NCBI GenBank assembly: GCA_900467685.1
Contig: UBQX01000024.1
Span: 1-64,000, forward strand
Direction of reading: 5' to 3'
DNA from: Hyphomicrobiales bacterium
GTDB lineage: Bacteria; Pseudomonadota; Alphaproteobacteria; Rhizobiales; Rhizobiaceae
DNA length: 64,000 bases
Part shown: positions 27,296 to 36,740 of the stretch, piece by piece
Layout: each line of letters starts with the position of its first letter
Position numbering within the stretch: position 1 is the stretch's first letter
Notes under the pieces: generated by a model
Told to the model about the DNA's origin: nothing
Seen by the model: the letters and a program-made list of their open reading frames with translations, nothing else
Databases searched by the model: none
Position numbers and translations under genes: made by a program

Positions 27296-27428
27296 GGAAT
27301 GCGTAACGATTAAGACTTGAGGAAAAGCAATTTTCCTTGCGGAGCTGCTGCAATCGCTGCAAAAGCTCCGGCCAACAGATGAAGATGACAAGCTGCCGGT
27401 TCTTGAGCCGGCAAGATTGGAGCACACC

Positions 27429-28898
27429 ATGGTCGCCGTTCAGGAAACCATTGATCAGGTCCGCAAGATTGACGTGGACCAGTACAAATACGGCTTCGAG
27501 ACAATGATCGAATCCGACAAGGCGCCGAAGGGTCTGTCGGAAGATATCGTCCGTTTCATCTCTGCCAAGAAGCAGGAGCCGGAATGGATGCTGGAATGGC
27601 GTCTGGAGGCCTATCGCCGCTGGTTGACCATGGAAGAGCCGACCTGGGCGCGCGTCGACTATCCGAAGATCGACTTCAACGACATCTATTACTATTCCGC
27701 ACCGAAGTCGGCGTCGGGTCCGAAGTCGCTGGACGAGGTCGATCCGGAGCTGCTCAAGACCTATGAAAAGCTCGGCATTCCGCTGAAGGAACAGGAAATC
27801 CTGGCCGGCGTGAAGCCATCGAAGATCGCTGTGGATGCCGTGTTTGACTCTGTCTCCGTTGTTACGACCTTCAAGGAAGAGCTTTCCAAGGCCGGCGTCA
27901 TCTTCATGTCGATCTCGGAAGCGATCCGCGAGCATCCGGACCTCATCAAGAAATATCTCGCCTCGGTGGTGCCGGTCACCGACAACTATTATGCGACGCT
28001 GAACAGCGCCGTCTTCACCGACGGCTCCTTCGTCTTCGTGCCGAAGGGCGTGCGTTGCCCGATGGAACTGTCGACCTATTTCCGCATCAACGAGAAGAAT
28101 ACGGGCCAGTTCGAGCGGACGCTGATCATCGCCGAAGAAGGCGCTTACGTCTCCTATCTCGAAGGCTGCACCGCGCCGCAGCGCGACGAGAACCAGCTGC
28201 ATGCGGCTGTCGTCGAGCTGGTGGCTCTGGACGATGCCGAAATCAAGTATTCGACCGTCCAGAACTGGTATCCCGGCGACAAGGACGGCAAGGGCGGCAT
28301 CTACAATTTCGTCACCAAGCGCGGCGATTGCCGGGGCAAGAATTCCAAGATTTCGTGGACGCAGGTCGAGACCGGTTCGGCGATCACCTGGAAATACCCG
28401 TCCTGCATCCTGCGCGGCGATGGTTCTCGCGGCGAGTTCTACTCGATTGCCGTGTCGAACGGCCATCAGCAGGTCGATAGCGGCACGAAGATGATCCATC
28501 TCGGCAAGAACACGTCGAGCCGCATCATCTCCAAGGGCATCTCGGCCGGCTTCTCGCAGAACACCTATCGCGGCCAGGTCTCGGTGAACCGCCGGGCGGA
28601 AAACGCCCGCAACTTCACCCAGTGCGACTCGCTGCTCATCGGCGACAAGTGCGGCGCGCATACCGTGCCCTACATCGAGGCGAAGAACGCGACGGCGCAG
28701 TTGGAGCACGAGGCAACGACGTCGAAGATCTCCGAAGACCAGCTCTTCTACTGCCTCGCTCGCGGCATCCCGGAAGAGGCGGCCATCGCGCTGATCGTGA
28801 ATGGGTTCGTGAAGGACGTCATCCAGGAACTGCCGATGGAATTTGCGGTGGAAGCGCAGAAGCTGATCGGGATTTCGCTCGAAGGCTCCGTTGGCTGA
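27429..28898 (+). CDS. sufB: Fe-S cluster assembly scaffold SufB
   Basis: 489 residues. Diagnostic stretches include [48 protein letters not shown] and the C-terminal [19 protein letters not shown]. SufB is the scaffold of the SufBC2D complex, on which clusters are built using sulfur from SufS. ATG 27429 lies behind TTGGAG. The 133-bp gap from the preceding gene contains two small hairpins (one is TGCCGG-TTCTTGAG-CCGGCA at 27393-27412). Confidence 0.96.
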   Translation: MVAVQETIDQVRKIDVDQYKYGFETMIESDKAPKGLSEDIVRFISAKKQEPEWMLEWRLEAYRRWLTMEEPTWARVDYPKIDFNDIYYYSAPKSASGPKSLDEVDPELLKTYEKLGIPLKEQEILAGVKPSKIAVDAVFDSVSVVTTFKEELSKAGVIFMSISEAIREHPDLIKKYLASVVPVTDNYYATLNSAVFTDGSFVFVPKGVRCPMELSTYFRINEKNTGQFERTLIIAEEGAYVSYLEGCTAPQRDENQLHAAVVELVALDDAEIKYSTVQNWYPGDKDGKGGIYNFVTKRGDCRGKNSKISWTQVETGSAITWKYPSCILRGDGSRGEFYSIAVSNGHQQVDSGTKMIHLGKNTSSRIISKGISAGFSQNTYRGQVSVNRRAENARNFTQCDSLLIGDKCGAHTVPYIEAKNATAQLEHEATTSKISEDQLFYCLARGIPEEAAIALIVNGFVKDVIQELPMEFAVEAQKLIGISLEGSVG

Positions 28899-28960
28899 TT
28901 GAATTCAAACCGAGGCGCCGTGACGGCGACTCTCCAGACAAATTTTGCAAGGAAATTAAG

Positions 28961-29716
28961 ATGCTTGAGATCAGAAACCTTCATGCGCGGATCGCCGAGG
29001 ATGGCACCGAGATCATTCGTGGGCTGAACCTGACTGTGAAGGCCGGCGAAGTGGCTGCCATCATGGGGCCGAACGGCTCGGGGAAGTCGACGCTGTCCTA
29101 TATCCTGTCGGGCCGCGAGGACTATGAAGTCACCGAGGGTGATATTCTCTATAACGGCGAGAGCATTCTGGAGCTGGACCCGGCGGAACGTGCGGCGAAG
29201 GGCATTTTCCTGGCCTTCCAGTATCCGGTCGAAATTCCGGGCGTTGCCACGATGCAGTTCCTGAAGGTGGCACTGAATGAGCAGCGCAAGCAGCGCGGCG
29301 AAGCCGAACTGACGACTCCTGATTTCATGAAGCGGGTCAAGGATGCGGCCGCGCATCTGAAGATCGCGCCGGAAATGCTGCGCCGTCCGCTCAATGTCGG
29401 CTTCTCGGGTGGCGAGAAGAAGCGCGCCGAAATCCTGCAGATGGCGCTGCTGGAGCCGAAGCTTTGCGTGCTCGACGAGACGGACTCCGGCCTCGACATC
29501 GACGCGCTGAAGATCGTGTCGGATGGTGTGAACGCCCTGCGTTCGCCTGACCGCGCCGTCATCGTGATCACCCACTACCAGCGCCTGCTGGAACACATCG
29601 TGCCGGATACGGTTCATGTTCTCTACAAGGGCCAGATCATCAAGTCGGGCGACAAGTCACTGGCGCTCGAACTCGAAGCCAACGGCTATGCCGACGTGAT
29701 CGAAGCGGCGGCTTGA
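28961..29716 (+). CDS. sufC: Fe-S assembly ATPase SufC
   Basis: 251 residues, an ABC-type ATPase: Walker A GPNGSGKST, Q-loop FQYPVEIPG, signature FSGGEKKRAEI, Walker B LCVLDETDSGLD and the switch histidine in VITHYQRL. It powers conformational change in the SufBCD complex. ATG 28961 (MLEIRNLH) is preceded by AAGGAAATTAAG. The longer frame upstream is a shifted reading of sufB. Confidence 0.96.
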   Translation: MLEIRNLHARIAEDGTEIIRGLNLTVKAGEVAAIMGPNGSGKSTLSYILSGREDYEVTEGDILYNGESILELDPAERAAKGIFLAFQYPVEIPGVATMQFLKVALNEQRKQRGEAELTTPDFMKRVKDAAAHLKIAPEMLRRPLNVGFSGGEKKRAEILQMALLEPKLCVLDETDSGLDIDALKIVSDGVNALRSPDRAVIVITHYQRLLEHIVPDTVHVLYKGQIIKSGDKSLALELEANGYADVIEAAA

Positions 29717-29726
29717 GGACAAGGCG

Positions 29727-31001
29727 ATGAGTGCTCAACCCCAGATCAAGCTGACGGAAGCGGAAAACGCGCTTCTCATGGCTTACACAGAACAGGTCGG
29801 CGACCTGCCGGGCAATGGCGACGTGCTGGTTGCCCGCGACCGGCTGATTACGGATATCAAGACCAAGGGCCTGCCGACGCGGCGCGTCGAGGCATGGCAT
29901 TACACCGACATGCGCAACCTGCTGCGGCAGGTTCCCGCGAACAACGACGGCGACGTTTCGGCCATCGAGCCGCTGATCTCAGGTAGCGCGGTGTTCTCGC
30001 TGTCGAACGGCAAGGTTGAGCGCAAGGCGAAGGCCGAGGGCGTTTCCGTTCGCGGTATCGAGGCCATGCTGGAAGACGGCACGGGGGCGTTCCTCATGTC
30101 TCCGCGCGGTGATGATGATGCCATTGGCCGTATCAATGGCGGCTTCCTGCGCGACGGCTTGGAAATCGCAGTTGCCGATGGTGCGGCCTTGGCCGAGCCG
30201 ATCGAATTGCAGGTTCTGCATTCGGGCGGGCAATCGCATGCGCGTTTTGTCGTCACGGTCGGTGCGGGCGCGTCGGCGCGGCTGATCGAACGCCAGCAGG
30301 GCAACGGGTCTTCGGCAGCGCTGGTTTCGAGCGTTTCGGAGCTGACGCTGAAGGCCGGCGCGGATGTGACCTGGGTCATCGTCCAGGAGCAGGGCGTCAC
30401 CGACACCCATCTCGGCCAGATCAATTTCCGGCTGGAGAAGGACGCCAAGCTCCGTCTCTTCATCGTGAATGCCGGCGGCAAGCTGGTGCGCCAGGAAGTG
30501 CATGGCGTGACGGTGGGCGAGGGCTCTGACTTCACCTTCCGGGTGATCAACCTGCTCGGTGGCGAAAGCCATACCGATGTCACCATGACGCTGGGTCATG
30601 ACGTGCCGGAAACCACCTCCACGGAAATCGTCCGCAATGTCGTGTTCGACAAGGCCAGCGGCGTCTTCCAGGGCCAGATCCGGGTCGCTCCCGATGCGCA
30701 GAAGACCGATGCGCGCATGGCCTGCAACACGCTGCTGCTCTCCGAAGAGGCCGATTTCTCGACCAAGCCGGAGCTGGAAATCTTTGCCGATGACGTCCAA
30801 TGCGCTCATGGCGCGACGGTCGCCGATATTGACCGCAACCATCTCTATTACCTGATGGCGCGCGGCATTCCGGAAAAGAAGGCGCGCGCACTTCTGGTGC
30901 AGGCTTTCGTGGCGGAAGTGGTCGAGGAACTCGATGACGAACCGCTGGTCGAAGCGCTGGAAGATGTCATTGAAGGCTGGCTCGAAAGGCACGGTAACTG
31001 A
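29727..31001 (+). CDS. sufD: Fe-S assembly protein SufD
   Basis: 424 residues. SufD is a beta-helix paralogue of SufB and its partner in SufBC2D. The family C-terminus is clear: TDARMACNTLLLSEEADF, FADDVQCAHGATVADID and YYLMARGIPEKKARALL, where the conserved cysteine and histidine needed for assembly lie. GLPTRRVEAWHYTDMRNLL near the N-terminus is also typical. It follows sufC by 10 bp, and its stop abuts the sufS start. Confidence 0.95.
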   Translation: MSAQPQIKLTEAENALLMAYTEQVGDLPGNGDVLVARDRLITDIKTKGLPTRRVEAWHYTDMRNLLRQVPANNDGDVSAIEPLISGSAVFSLSNGKVERKAKAEGVSVRGIEAMLEDGTGAFLMSPRGDDDAIGRINGGFLRDGLEIAVADGAALAEPIELQVLHSGGQSHARFVVTVGAGASARLIERQQGNGSSAALVSSVSELTLKAGADVTWVIVQEQGVTDTHLGQINFRLEKDAKLRLFIVNAGGKLVRQEVHGVTVGEGSDFTFRVINLLGGESHTDVTMTLGHDVPETTSTEIVRNVVFDKASGVFQGQIRVAPDAQKTDARMACNTLLLSEEADFSTKPELEIFADDVQCAHGATVADIDRNHLYYLMARGIPEKKARALLVQAFVAEVVEELDDEPLVEALEDVIEGWLERHGN

Positions 31002-31002
31002 C

Positions 31003-32238
31003 ATGGACGCAAACGCGACCGCTTACGACGTCGAGGCCATTCGCCGGGACTTCCCGATCCTGTCGCGTGAAGTCTATGGCAAGCCGCTCGTCTATCTCGA
31101 CAACGGCGCTTCGGCCCAGAAGCCGCAGGCCGTGATCGATGCGGTCTCGCATGCCTATAGTCACGAATATGCCAACGTCCATCGCGGCCTGCATTTCCTG
31201 TCGAATGCCGCGACAGACGCCTATGAGGCGGCGCGCGAGAAGGTGCGCCGGTTCCTGAACGCCGGTTCGGTGGACGAGATCGTCTTCACCAAGTCCTCGA
31301 CCGAGGCGATCAACACGGTCGCCTATGGCTGGGGAATGCCACATATCGGCGAGGGCGACGAGATCGTTCTCACGATCATGGAGCATCACTCCAATATCGT
31401 GCCGTGGCACTTTATCCGCGAGCGGCAGGGTGCCAAACTCGTCTGGGTTCCGGTCGATGATGACGGGGCGTTTCATATCGAGGCGTTCGAGAAGTCGCTG
31501 ACGGAAAAGACGAAGCTGGTCGCCATCACGCATATGTCGAATGCGCTGGGAACGGTCGTTCCGGTCAAGGAAATCTGCCGCATCGCGCATGAGCGCGGCA
31601 TTCCGGTTCTGGTCGATGGATCGCAGGGTGCGGTGCATATGCCGGTCGATGTCCGCGACATCGATTGCGACTGGTATGTCATGACCGGCCACAAGCTCTA
31701 CGGCCCGTCGGGCATTGGCGTGCTTTACGGCAAGATGGACCGCTTGAAGCAGATGCGACCTTTCATGGGCGGCGGCGAGATGATCGTCGATGTCAGCGAA
31801 GACGCCGTGACGTATAATGATCCGCCGCATCGCTTCGAGGCAGGCACACCGCCGATCGTGCAGGCGATCGGGCTGGGTTATGCGCTCGACTATATGGACA
31901 AGGTCGGCCGCGCGGCAATTGCCGCGCATGAGGCGGATCTGACGGCCTATGCGACGGAGCGTCTCCGGGCGGTGAATTCGCTGAAGGTGTTCGGCAACGC
32001 GCCGGGCAAGGGCGGCATCTTTTCCTTCGAACTCGAAGGAATTCATGCCCATGACGTGTCGATGGTGATCGACCGGCAGGGTGTTGCGGTTCGGGCGGGC
32101 ACGCATTGCGCCCAGCCGCTCTTGAAACGCTTCGGCGTGACGTCCACATGCAGGGCGTCGTTCGCCATGTACAATACGCGCGCCGAGGTCGACAAACTGG
32201 CCGAGGCGCTGGAGCAGGCGCGCAAATTCTTTGCCTGA
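31003..32238 (+). CDS. sufS: cysteine desulfurase SufS
   Basis: 411 residues, group II desulfurase. It has YLDNGASAQKPQAVIDA, PLP lysine in MTGHKLYGPSGIGVLYG, and the catalytic cysteine in RAGTHCAQPLLKRF on a short ordered loop. Group II enzymes normally need a SufE or SufU partner; no sufE is in this window. The ATG overlaps the end of sufD by coupling (stop at 30999-31001, start at 31003). Confidence 0.95.
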   Translation: MDANATAYDVEAIRRDFPILSREVYGKPLVYLDNGASAQKPQAVIDAVSHAYSHEYANVHRGLHFLSNAATDAYEAAREKVRRFLNAGSVDEIVFTKSSTEAINTVAYGWGMPHIGEGDEIVLTIMEHHSNIVPWHFIRERQGAKLVWVPVDDDGAFHIEAFEKSLTEKTKLVAITHMSNALGTVVPVKEICRIAHERGIPVLVDGSQGAVHMPVDVRDIDCDWYVMTGHKLYGPSGIGVLYGKMDRLKQMRPFMGGGEMIVDVSEDAVTYNDPPHRFEAGTPPIVQAIGLGYALDYMDKVGRAAIAAHEADLTAYATERLRAVNSLKVFGNAPGKGGIFSFELEGIHAHDVSMVIDRQGVAVRAGTHCAQPLLKRFGVTSTCRASFAMYNTRAEVDKLAEALEQARKFFA

Positions 32239-32245
32239 AAGTGAG

Positions 32246-32659
32246 ATGGCCATGAGTGTAAACGAAGCAACCACCGCGAATGATGCCGTCACAGACGAGG
32301 CTCAGGCCGAGATTCGCGAAGGCATCATGCAATCCTCCATCCCGGCGGATGAACTCGCCCGCCTGTCGGACGATATAATTGCCGCCTTGAAGACGGTCTA
32401 CGATCCGGAAATCCCTTCGGACATCTTCGAACTGGGGCTGATCTACAAGATCGATGTCGAGGATGACCGCATGGTCAAGATCGACATGACGCTGACGGCG
32501 CCCGGTTGCCCGGTGGCCGGCGAAATGCCGGGCTGGGTCGAGAACGCTGTCGGCGCCGTCGAGGGCGTTTCGGGCGTCGAGGTCAAGATGGTGTTCGAGC
32601 CGCCGTGGTCGCCGGCCCGCATGTCGGAAGAGGCTCAAGTTGCGCTAGGCTGGTACTGA
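32246..32659 (+). CDS. SUF-associated MIP18/DUF59 protein (SufT-like)
   Basis: 137 residues. An N-terminal extension precedes a DUF59 domain: ALKTVYDPEIPSDIFELGLI, KIDMTLTAPGCPVAGEMP with the conserved cysteine, and VEVKMVFEPPWSPARMSEEA. Proteins of this family act in Fe-S maturation or carriage. The ATG at 32246 or 32252 could be used; it starts 8 bp after the sufS stop, inside the suf operon. Confidence 0.88.
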   Translation: MAMSVNEATTANDAVTDEAQAEIREGIMQSSIPADELARLSDDIIAALKTVYDPEIPSDIFELGLIYKIDVEDDRMVKIDMTLTAPGCPVAGEMPGWVENAVGAVEGVSGVEVKMVFEPPWSPARMSEEAQVALGWY

Positions 32660-32758
32660 GTTTTATCTTTCGCGGCCTGTATTGAAGGCTTAACCGCGCG
32701 GGATTACATTTTGATTCACGAAGCGCGGGCCTTGAACCCGTTGCGGAAGGAGAGACAA

Positions 32759-33139
32759 ATGGCTTTTCAGGTCATGACATTGACGGAAGCGGCGGCCGAC
32801 CGGGTCAAGGCCATCGTCGAAAACAGCAGCGCGGAGGCGCAAGGTATTCGCGTGTCGATCCGCAAGGGCGGCTGCGCCGGCATGGAATATGCCGTGGACC
32901 TCGTGTCCGAGCCGAATGCCAAGGACGATTTCATCGAGCGCGATGGCGCGAAGGTGTGGATCGACCCGGCGGCCGTTCTCTATCTCCTCGGTACGCAGAT
33001 GGATTTCGAAACGACCAAGCTGCGCTCCGGCTTCGTCTTCAACAACCCGAACCAGACGTCCGCCTGCGGCTGTGGTGAATCGGTTGAATTGAAGCCGGCT
33101 GATCTCGCGAAACTTGCGGGCCTTGAGGCGCGTGTCTGA
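32759..33139 (+). CDS. sufA: A-type Fe-S carrier SufA
   Basis: 126 residues. The three conserved cysteines of A-type carriers are visible: one in RKGGCAGMEY and two in SACGCGESV. It accepts clusters from SufBCD and hands them to apoproteins. Strong ribosome site GGAAGGAGAGACAA before the ATG. It is the last gene of the suf cluster; a weak hairpin (33136-33154, CTGATCG/CGATCAG) follows its stop. Confidence 0.95.
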   Translation: MAFQVMTLTEAAADRVKAIVENSSAEAQGIRVSIRKGGCAGMEYAVDLVSEPNAKDDFIERDGAKVWIDPAAVLYLLGTQMDFETTKLRSGFVFNNPNQTSACGCGESVELKPADLAKLAGLEARV

Positions 33140-33321
33140 TCGCGAAACGATCAGCACATTCTTTACTGAATACACCGCCCGTCCATTGACAATTGCGAGC
33201 CTTCGACGTCTCTTGCGGTCCGACAAGCCCGGAACGCAAGGGGCGCGGGAACCGTTTTTGGTCAGGCTATGTGCCTGGCGTTGTTATACCGCCTGCGATC
33301 GGGATCGAAAGGCCTGAACGC

Positions 33322-35133
33322 GTGTTAACTCTTCCCGTCATCTCGCATGCAGTCGCCGCGATCATTCCAGAGCCGGCTTTCATCGTGCTGCTCGATGGCC
33401 GGTATATGACCGACAACAAGGCTTTCCGGGCCCGCTTCGGTCTGGCTGAAGGCGAGCTGAACGATCATCGCATTTCGGAGATCAGCGACAGGTCGTTGTG
33501 CTCCAGCGCCTTGACGCGGTTGAAACTGTCTCTGCCGGGCATCGCGGAAGAGGTCAATGTCATCGTCCAGCCGTTTCTGGTGCGCAATGTTGCGGTCGGT
33601 TATTGCGTTCGTCTCGATGCGATGTCCGATCACGAGCGGGAGCTTGCCGATGTCGGCAGTTTTGTCCAACGCGCTGTCGACAGCCTCTCTGCAGGGGTGA
33701 CTGTCTGGGATGCCGGCGATCGGCTTCTTGTCGCCAGCAGGCAGGTTGTGGAGCGCTATGCCAGGTTCGGGATCGCCTTGCTGCCTGGCGTGGATCGGGT
33801 CGAGACGATCCGGGCGGCGTTGAAAGCGGGCGTATTGGGTGACCGATATCGTGGCATGACCATCTCCGTTCAGGAGCTTTCGAGACAGCGTGGTTTCAAC
33901 CGGCCTTTCATTTCGGGGACCTCGACCATAGAGCGCGTCTCCGCGGATGAGTGGATCAAGATTTCGTCCCATGTCTGCGGTGACGATCTTATCGTCAGCT
34001 TTTACGAGACCATCGAAGAGCCGCACGAAAATCAGATCAAGCCGGCGGAGACGGCGGAGTATCTTCTGACACTTCTTAGGTATCTTCCCGATTTTGTTGT
34101 CCACATGGACCTGAACGGCAAACCTGAATTCATCAACGCACCTTTTGCCGAGGCGCTGGGGCTCGAAGGGTGGGAGGCCGCGCAGGCTCTTTCCGAAGAG
34201 TTCTTTGGCGATACGTTCGGCACGTCCTTGCGTGACAGGGTTCAGGAACTGACGGTGAACGGTCCGCCCATTTCCTTCGATCAGCGCCTGCGCAAGGCCG
34301 ACAATACGTTCATGTGGCTGCGCTGGAGCGCACACGGTCTGTTTCACGGTGACAAGCCGGTCGGCATCGTGGCGACCGGACGTAACATCACGCTCGAATA
34401 TTCGCAGCAGCAGGAGTTGAAACACCAGAGCGAGGAGCTTGCCAAGAAGAACAAGTCGCTGGAACAGTTCGCGGCGGTCGTCTCTCACGATCTGAAGGCG
34501 CCGCTTCGCCATATCTCGGTCTTTTCGGACATGATCGTCGAGGAGGCTGCCAGCGGCAATCTGGCGGATGTGCAGATCTATGCGCAGCAGGTGCGCAACT
34601 CCGCCCAGCGGATGGACCGCGTGATCCGCAGGCTGCTTGAATATTCGCAGATCGCCTACAAGATCGCTGCCTTCAGCCGGGTCAATCTGGCCGACATCGC
34701 CATTCAGGCGATCCAGAATCTGGAAAGCCAGATTGATGAAGCCAAGGCGGAACTTTTGCTGTCAAAATTGCCTTCGATCAATGGCGACCCCGATCTGATG
34801 CGTCATTTGTTGCAGAACCTGATCGCCAATGCGGTCAAGTATCGTCGCAAAGGGGTCACGCCGCGCGTGCGGATTTACGCGACCGACAAGGGGGCAATGG
34901 TCAATCTGGTGGTGGAAGACAACGGCATCGGCGTGGATCCGAAATTTGCCGACCGGATCTTCACGGCCTTCCAGCGCCTCCACAGCGACGACAAGATCTA
35001 CGAGGGCTTCGGCATCGGACTGGCACTATGCCGGCAGATCGCCGAAAGCCATCGTGGGGTGATTGAACTCGACGCAACCTATCGCGGCGGTGCACGCTTC
35101 ATCGTGCGTCTGCCGCAGGACCTGAACCATTAG
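33322..35133 (+). CDS. PAS-domain sensor histidine kinase, soluble
   Basis: 603 residues from GTG 33322 behind GAAAGG. There is no membrane segment, so it is cytoplasmic. The N-terminal half holds two or three PAS-like regions, the last about 240-360 (LPDFVVHMDLNGKPEFINAPF, WLRWSAHGLFHGDK). The HisKA box FAAVVSHDLKAPLRHIS places the phosphorylated histidine at 389. The ATPase shows N-box LLQNLIANAVKY, G1 EDNGIGVDP, F-box FTAFQRLH and G2 GFGIGLAL. The coiled linker and DLKAPLRH type resemble bacteriophytochrome-class kinases, but no bilin domain is present. It is paired with the response regulator 10 bp downstream. Confidence 0.9.
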   Translation: MLTLPVISHAVAAIIPEPAFIVLLDGRYMTDNKAFRARFGLAEGELNDHRISEISDRSLCSSALTRLKLSLPGIAEEVNVIVQPFLVRNVAVGYCVRLDAMSDHERELADVGSFVQRAVDSLSAGVTVWDAGDRLLVASRQVVERYARFGIALLPGVDRVETIRAALKAGVLGDRYRGMTISVQELSRQRGFNRPFISGTSTIERVSADEWIKISSHVCGDDLIVSFYETIEEPHENQIKPAETAEYLLTLLRYLPDFVVHMDLNGKPEFINAPFAEALGLEGWEAAQALSEEFFGDTFGTSLRDRVQELTVNGPPISFDQRLRKADNTFMWLRWSAHGLFHGDKPVGIVATGRNITLEYSQQQELKHQSEELAKKNKSLEQFAAVVSHDLKAPLRHISVFSDMIVEEAASGNLADVQIYAQQVRNSAQRMDRVIRRLLEYSQIAYKIAAFSRVNLADIAIQAIQNLESQIDEAKAELLLSKLPSINGDPDLMRHLLQNLIANAVKYRRKGVTPRVRIYATDKGAMVNLVVEDNGIGVDPKFADRIFTAFQRLHSDDKIYEGFGIGLALCRQIAESHRGVIELDATYRGGARFIVRLPQDLNH

Positions 35134-35143
35134 GAGCACAGTC

Positions 35144-35551
35144 TTGAGCCTGGAGCCCGTGCGTATTCTGGTGATCGAAGACGACCCGATCGATTTTTCC
35201 CTGGTCAAGAAGGGGTTCGAAGGTGCGGAGGCACAAGTTGAACTCTTTCACTGTCCCTCGGCGGACCGGGTGATGGAAATGCTGGAGGCAAGGGCCTGCC
35301 GCATCGTGCTGCTCGATCTCAGCCTAGGTCGCGATACCGGCATGGACGTCCTGCGCTCGATCCGCGCCGACAAGCGTTTTGCCATTCTCCCCGTGGTCGT
35401 GCTCTCATCCTCGTCCAACCACCGCGACATCGCGGAAGGCTATGCGGCTGGTGCGAATGCCTATGTCGAGAAACCGCTGACGATGGAGCTCTACCGCCAG
35501 TTTGCGCGCGCCTTTTCCGCCTTCTGGGTCGATGTGGCGCAGCTGGGCTGA
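35144..35551 (+). CDS. single-domain response regulator (Rcp1/CheY-like)
   Basis: 135 residues, receiver domain only. Acidic pocket VIEDDPID (Asp13, Asp14), phosphorylation site Asp58 in IVLLDLSLGRDTG, and conserved Lys110 in AYVEKPLT. TTG start with TAGGAGCACAGTC upstream, 10 bp after the kinase stop. With no output domain, it may act through protein contacts or in a phosphorelay. The stimulus is unknown. Confidence 0.92.
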   Translation: MSLEPVRILVIEDDPIDFSLVKKGFEGAEAQVELFHCPSADRVMEMLEARACRIVLLDLSLGRDTGMDVLRSIRADKRFAILPVVVLSSSSNHRDIAEGYAAGANAYVEKPLTMELYRQFARAFSAFWVDVAQLG

Positions 35552-35587
35552 CCTGTTTTCGGGATATCCGGGATATTGCGAAAAGAA

Positions 35588-35655
35588 GGAGCATTCCGGC
35601 GAGACGAATTTCCGGAACGCTCCAGATGCGGAGGCCCGCAAGAACGGGGCCTCCG
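35588..35655. terminator. two consecutive hairpins between convergent genes
   Basis: GGAGCATTCCGG pairs with CCGGAACGCTCC (35588-35622, one mismatch). CGGAGGCCC pairs with GGGCCTCCG (35629-35655). They lie between the convergent response regulator and yfdX genes and may stop transcription in both directions, but neither has a T-tract. Confidence 0.4.
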
Positions 35656-35692
35656 GGCGCAGCCCTCAAAAGCAGGTGCGACTTTTCCTTGC

Positions 35693-36487
35693 TTACTTGG
35701 CGGGCGCCGGCTCAGCCTTTGCGTCAGTTCCGGCCGGCTTGTCCGGAGTCGTGGTATCGGCCGCCTTCGCAGCCTTTGCCTTATAGGGGTGGCCGTAGAT
35801 ATCCACGATGTTCAGCATGGCATGGTCGGTCACGTCCTTGAGAACCGCGTTGGCCTCGTAGAACTTGCCCTGGTCGATGAGGTCGGCGGCCTTGCCTACG
35901 TCGGTCGTCGTCTGTTCGAGCGGTACGACCGCGGTGGTGAACTTCACGTCGACATCGGCCAGCGCAAGCTTTTCAAGCGCGCTCTTGCGATCCGCCTTTT
36001 TCAGGCTCTGGTTGGCATCCGACACGGCGGCCATCTTCTCCGGCGTTGCCTGGAAGTCTTCGCCAAGCGAGATCTGCGAGTTGACGGGCAACCACGCGAC
36101 CGGCGCGCTTGTGTCTGGCTTGGTTGCTTCGGTCTTGTCTCCGGCTTCCGCCTTTCTGGCCGGCGTGAGTTCGGAGACTGCCTTCATGAAGACGCTGTCG
36201 TCCTTGCCCGCTTTCTGCAATTCTTCCTTGGCCTTGTGGATGAGGGATTTCGCCTGGTCAGGCTCTGCGTTGAAGATGGCGATGCGCGTCGCCTGGATAT
36301 CCAGCAACGCCTGCGCCCCGTCCTTGGACAGCTTGCCGACATCCTTGTCGATCGCCTTGTTCAGTTTTGCGTCCTGCTTCACGAGCGCAGGTTCTTGAGT
36401 ATTGGCTGCCGAGTCCGCTGCATAAGCGACACCACTCATAACAGTGCTTGCGATCAAGATCGCTGCAAAACCTTTTCGAATGGTCAT
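35693..36487 (-). CDS. YfdX-family periplasmic protein
   Basis: 264 residues with a clear signal peptide (MTIRKGFAAILIASTVMSGV, cleavage after AYA). The mature part is helical: KLNKAIDKDVGKLSKDGAQA and IDQGKFYEANAVLKDVT are YfdX features. E. coli YfdX is acid-stress-linked; the role here is unknown. A lysine/alanine-rich tail ends the protein. A 253-bp region upstream (36488-36740) contains a GCCGCCGCG...CGCGGCGGC hairpin (36674-36706) that could terminate gcvP. Confidence 0.85.
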   Translation of the reverse strand: MTIRKGFAAILIASTVMSGVAYAADSAANTQEPALVKQDAKLNKAIDKDVGKLSKDGAQALLDIQATRIAIFNAEPDQAKSLIHKAKEELQKAGKDDSVFMKAVSELTPARKAEAGDKTEATKPDTSAPVAWLPVNSQISLGEDFQATPEKMAAVSDANQSLKKADRKSALEKLALADVDVKFTTAVVPLEQTTTDVGKAADLIDQGKFYEANAVLKDVTDHAMLNIVDIYGHPYKAKAAKAADTTTPDKPAGTDAKAEPAPAK

Positions 36488-36740
36488 CTTACTTCTCCGT
36501 ATTGTTTATTTCGCTGCGGCATCGAGGTTTATCCCTGATGTCGGAGACAGAATAACGCCGGAGGCCTGATTTTTTGCATTACAAGCGGGTCATGAAGCAT
36601 TGTTAAGATTTTACGTTTTCTAAATCGACTTCCGCGAGCGCACTCGAATTATGCGTGAGGCTGCCACAAACGAGAGCCGCCGCGCTGCTGGTCGGCGGCG
36701 CGGCGGCATGAATTTCCAATGCCTGTTCTGGCGGCGGAGA

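Noticed and set aside
27393-27412. Hairpin between the first desulfurase and sufB as a terminator
   Set aside because: TGCCGG/CCGGCA has no T-tract and sits just before the sufB ribosome site, so it is more likely an untranslated-region structure than a stop signal.
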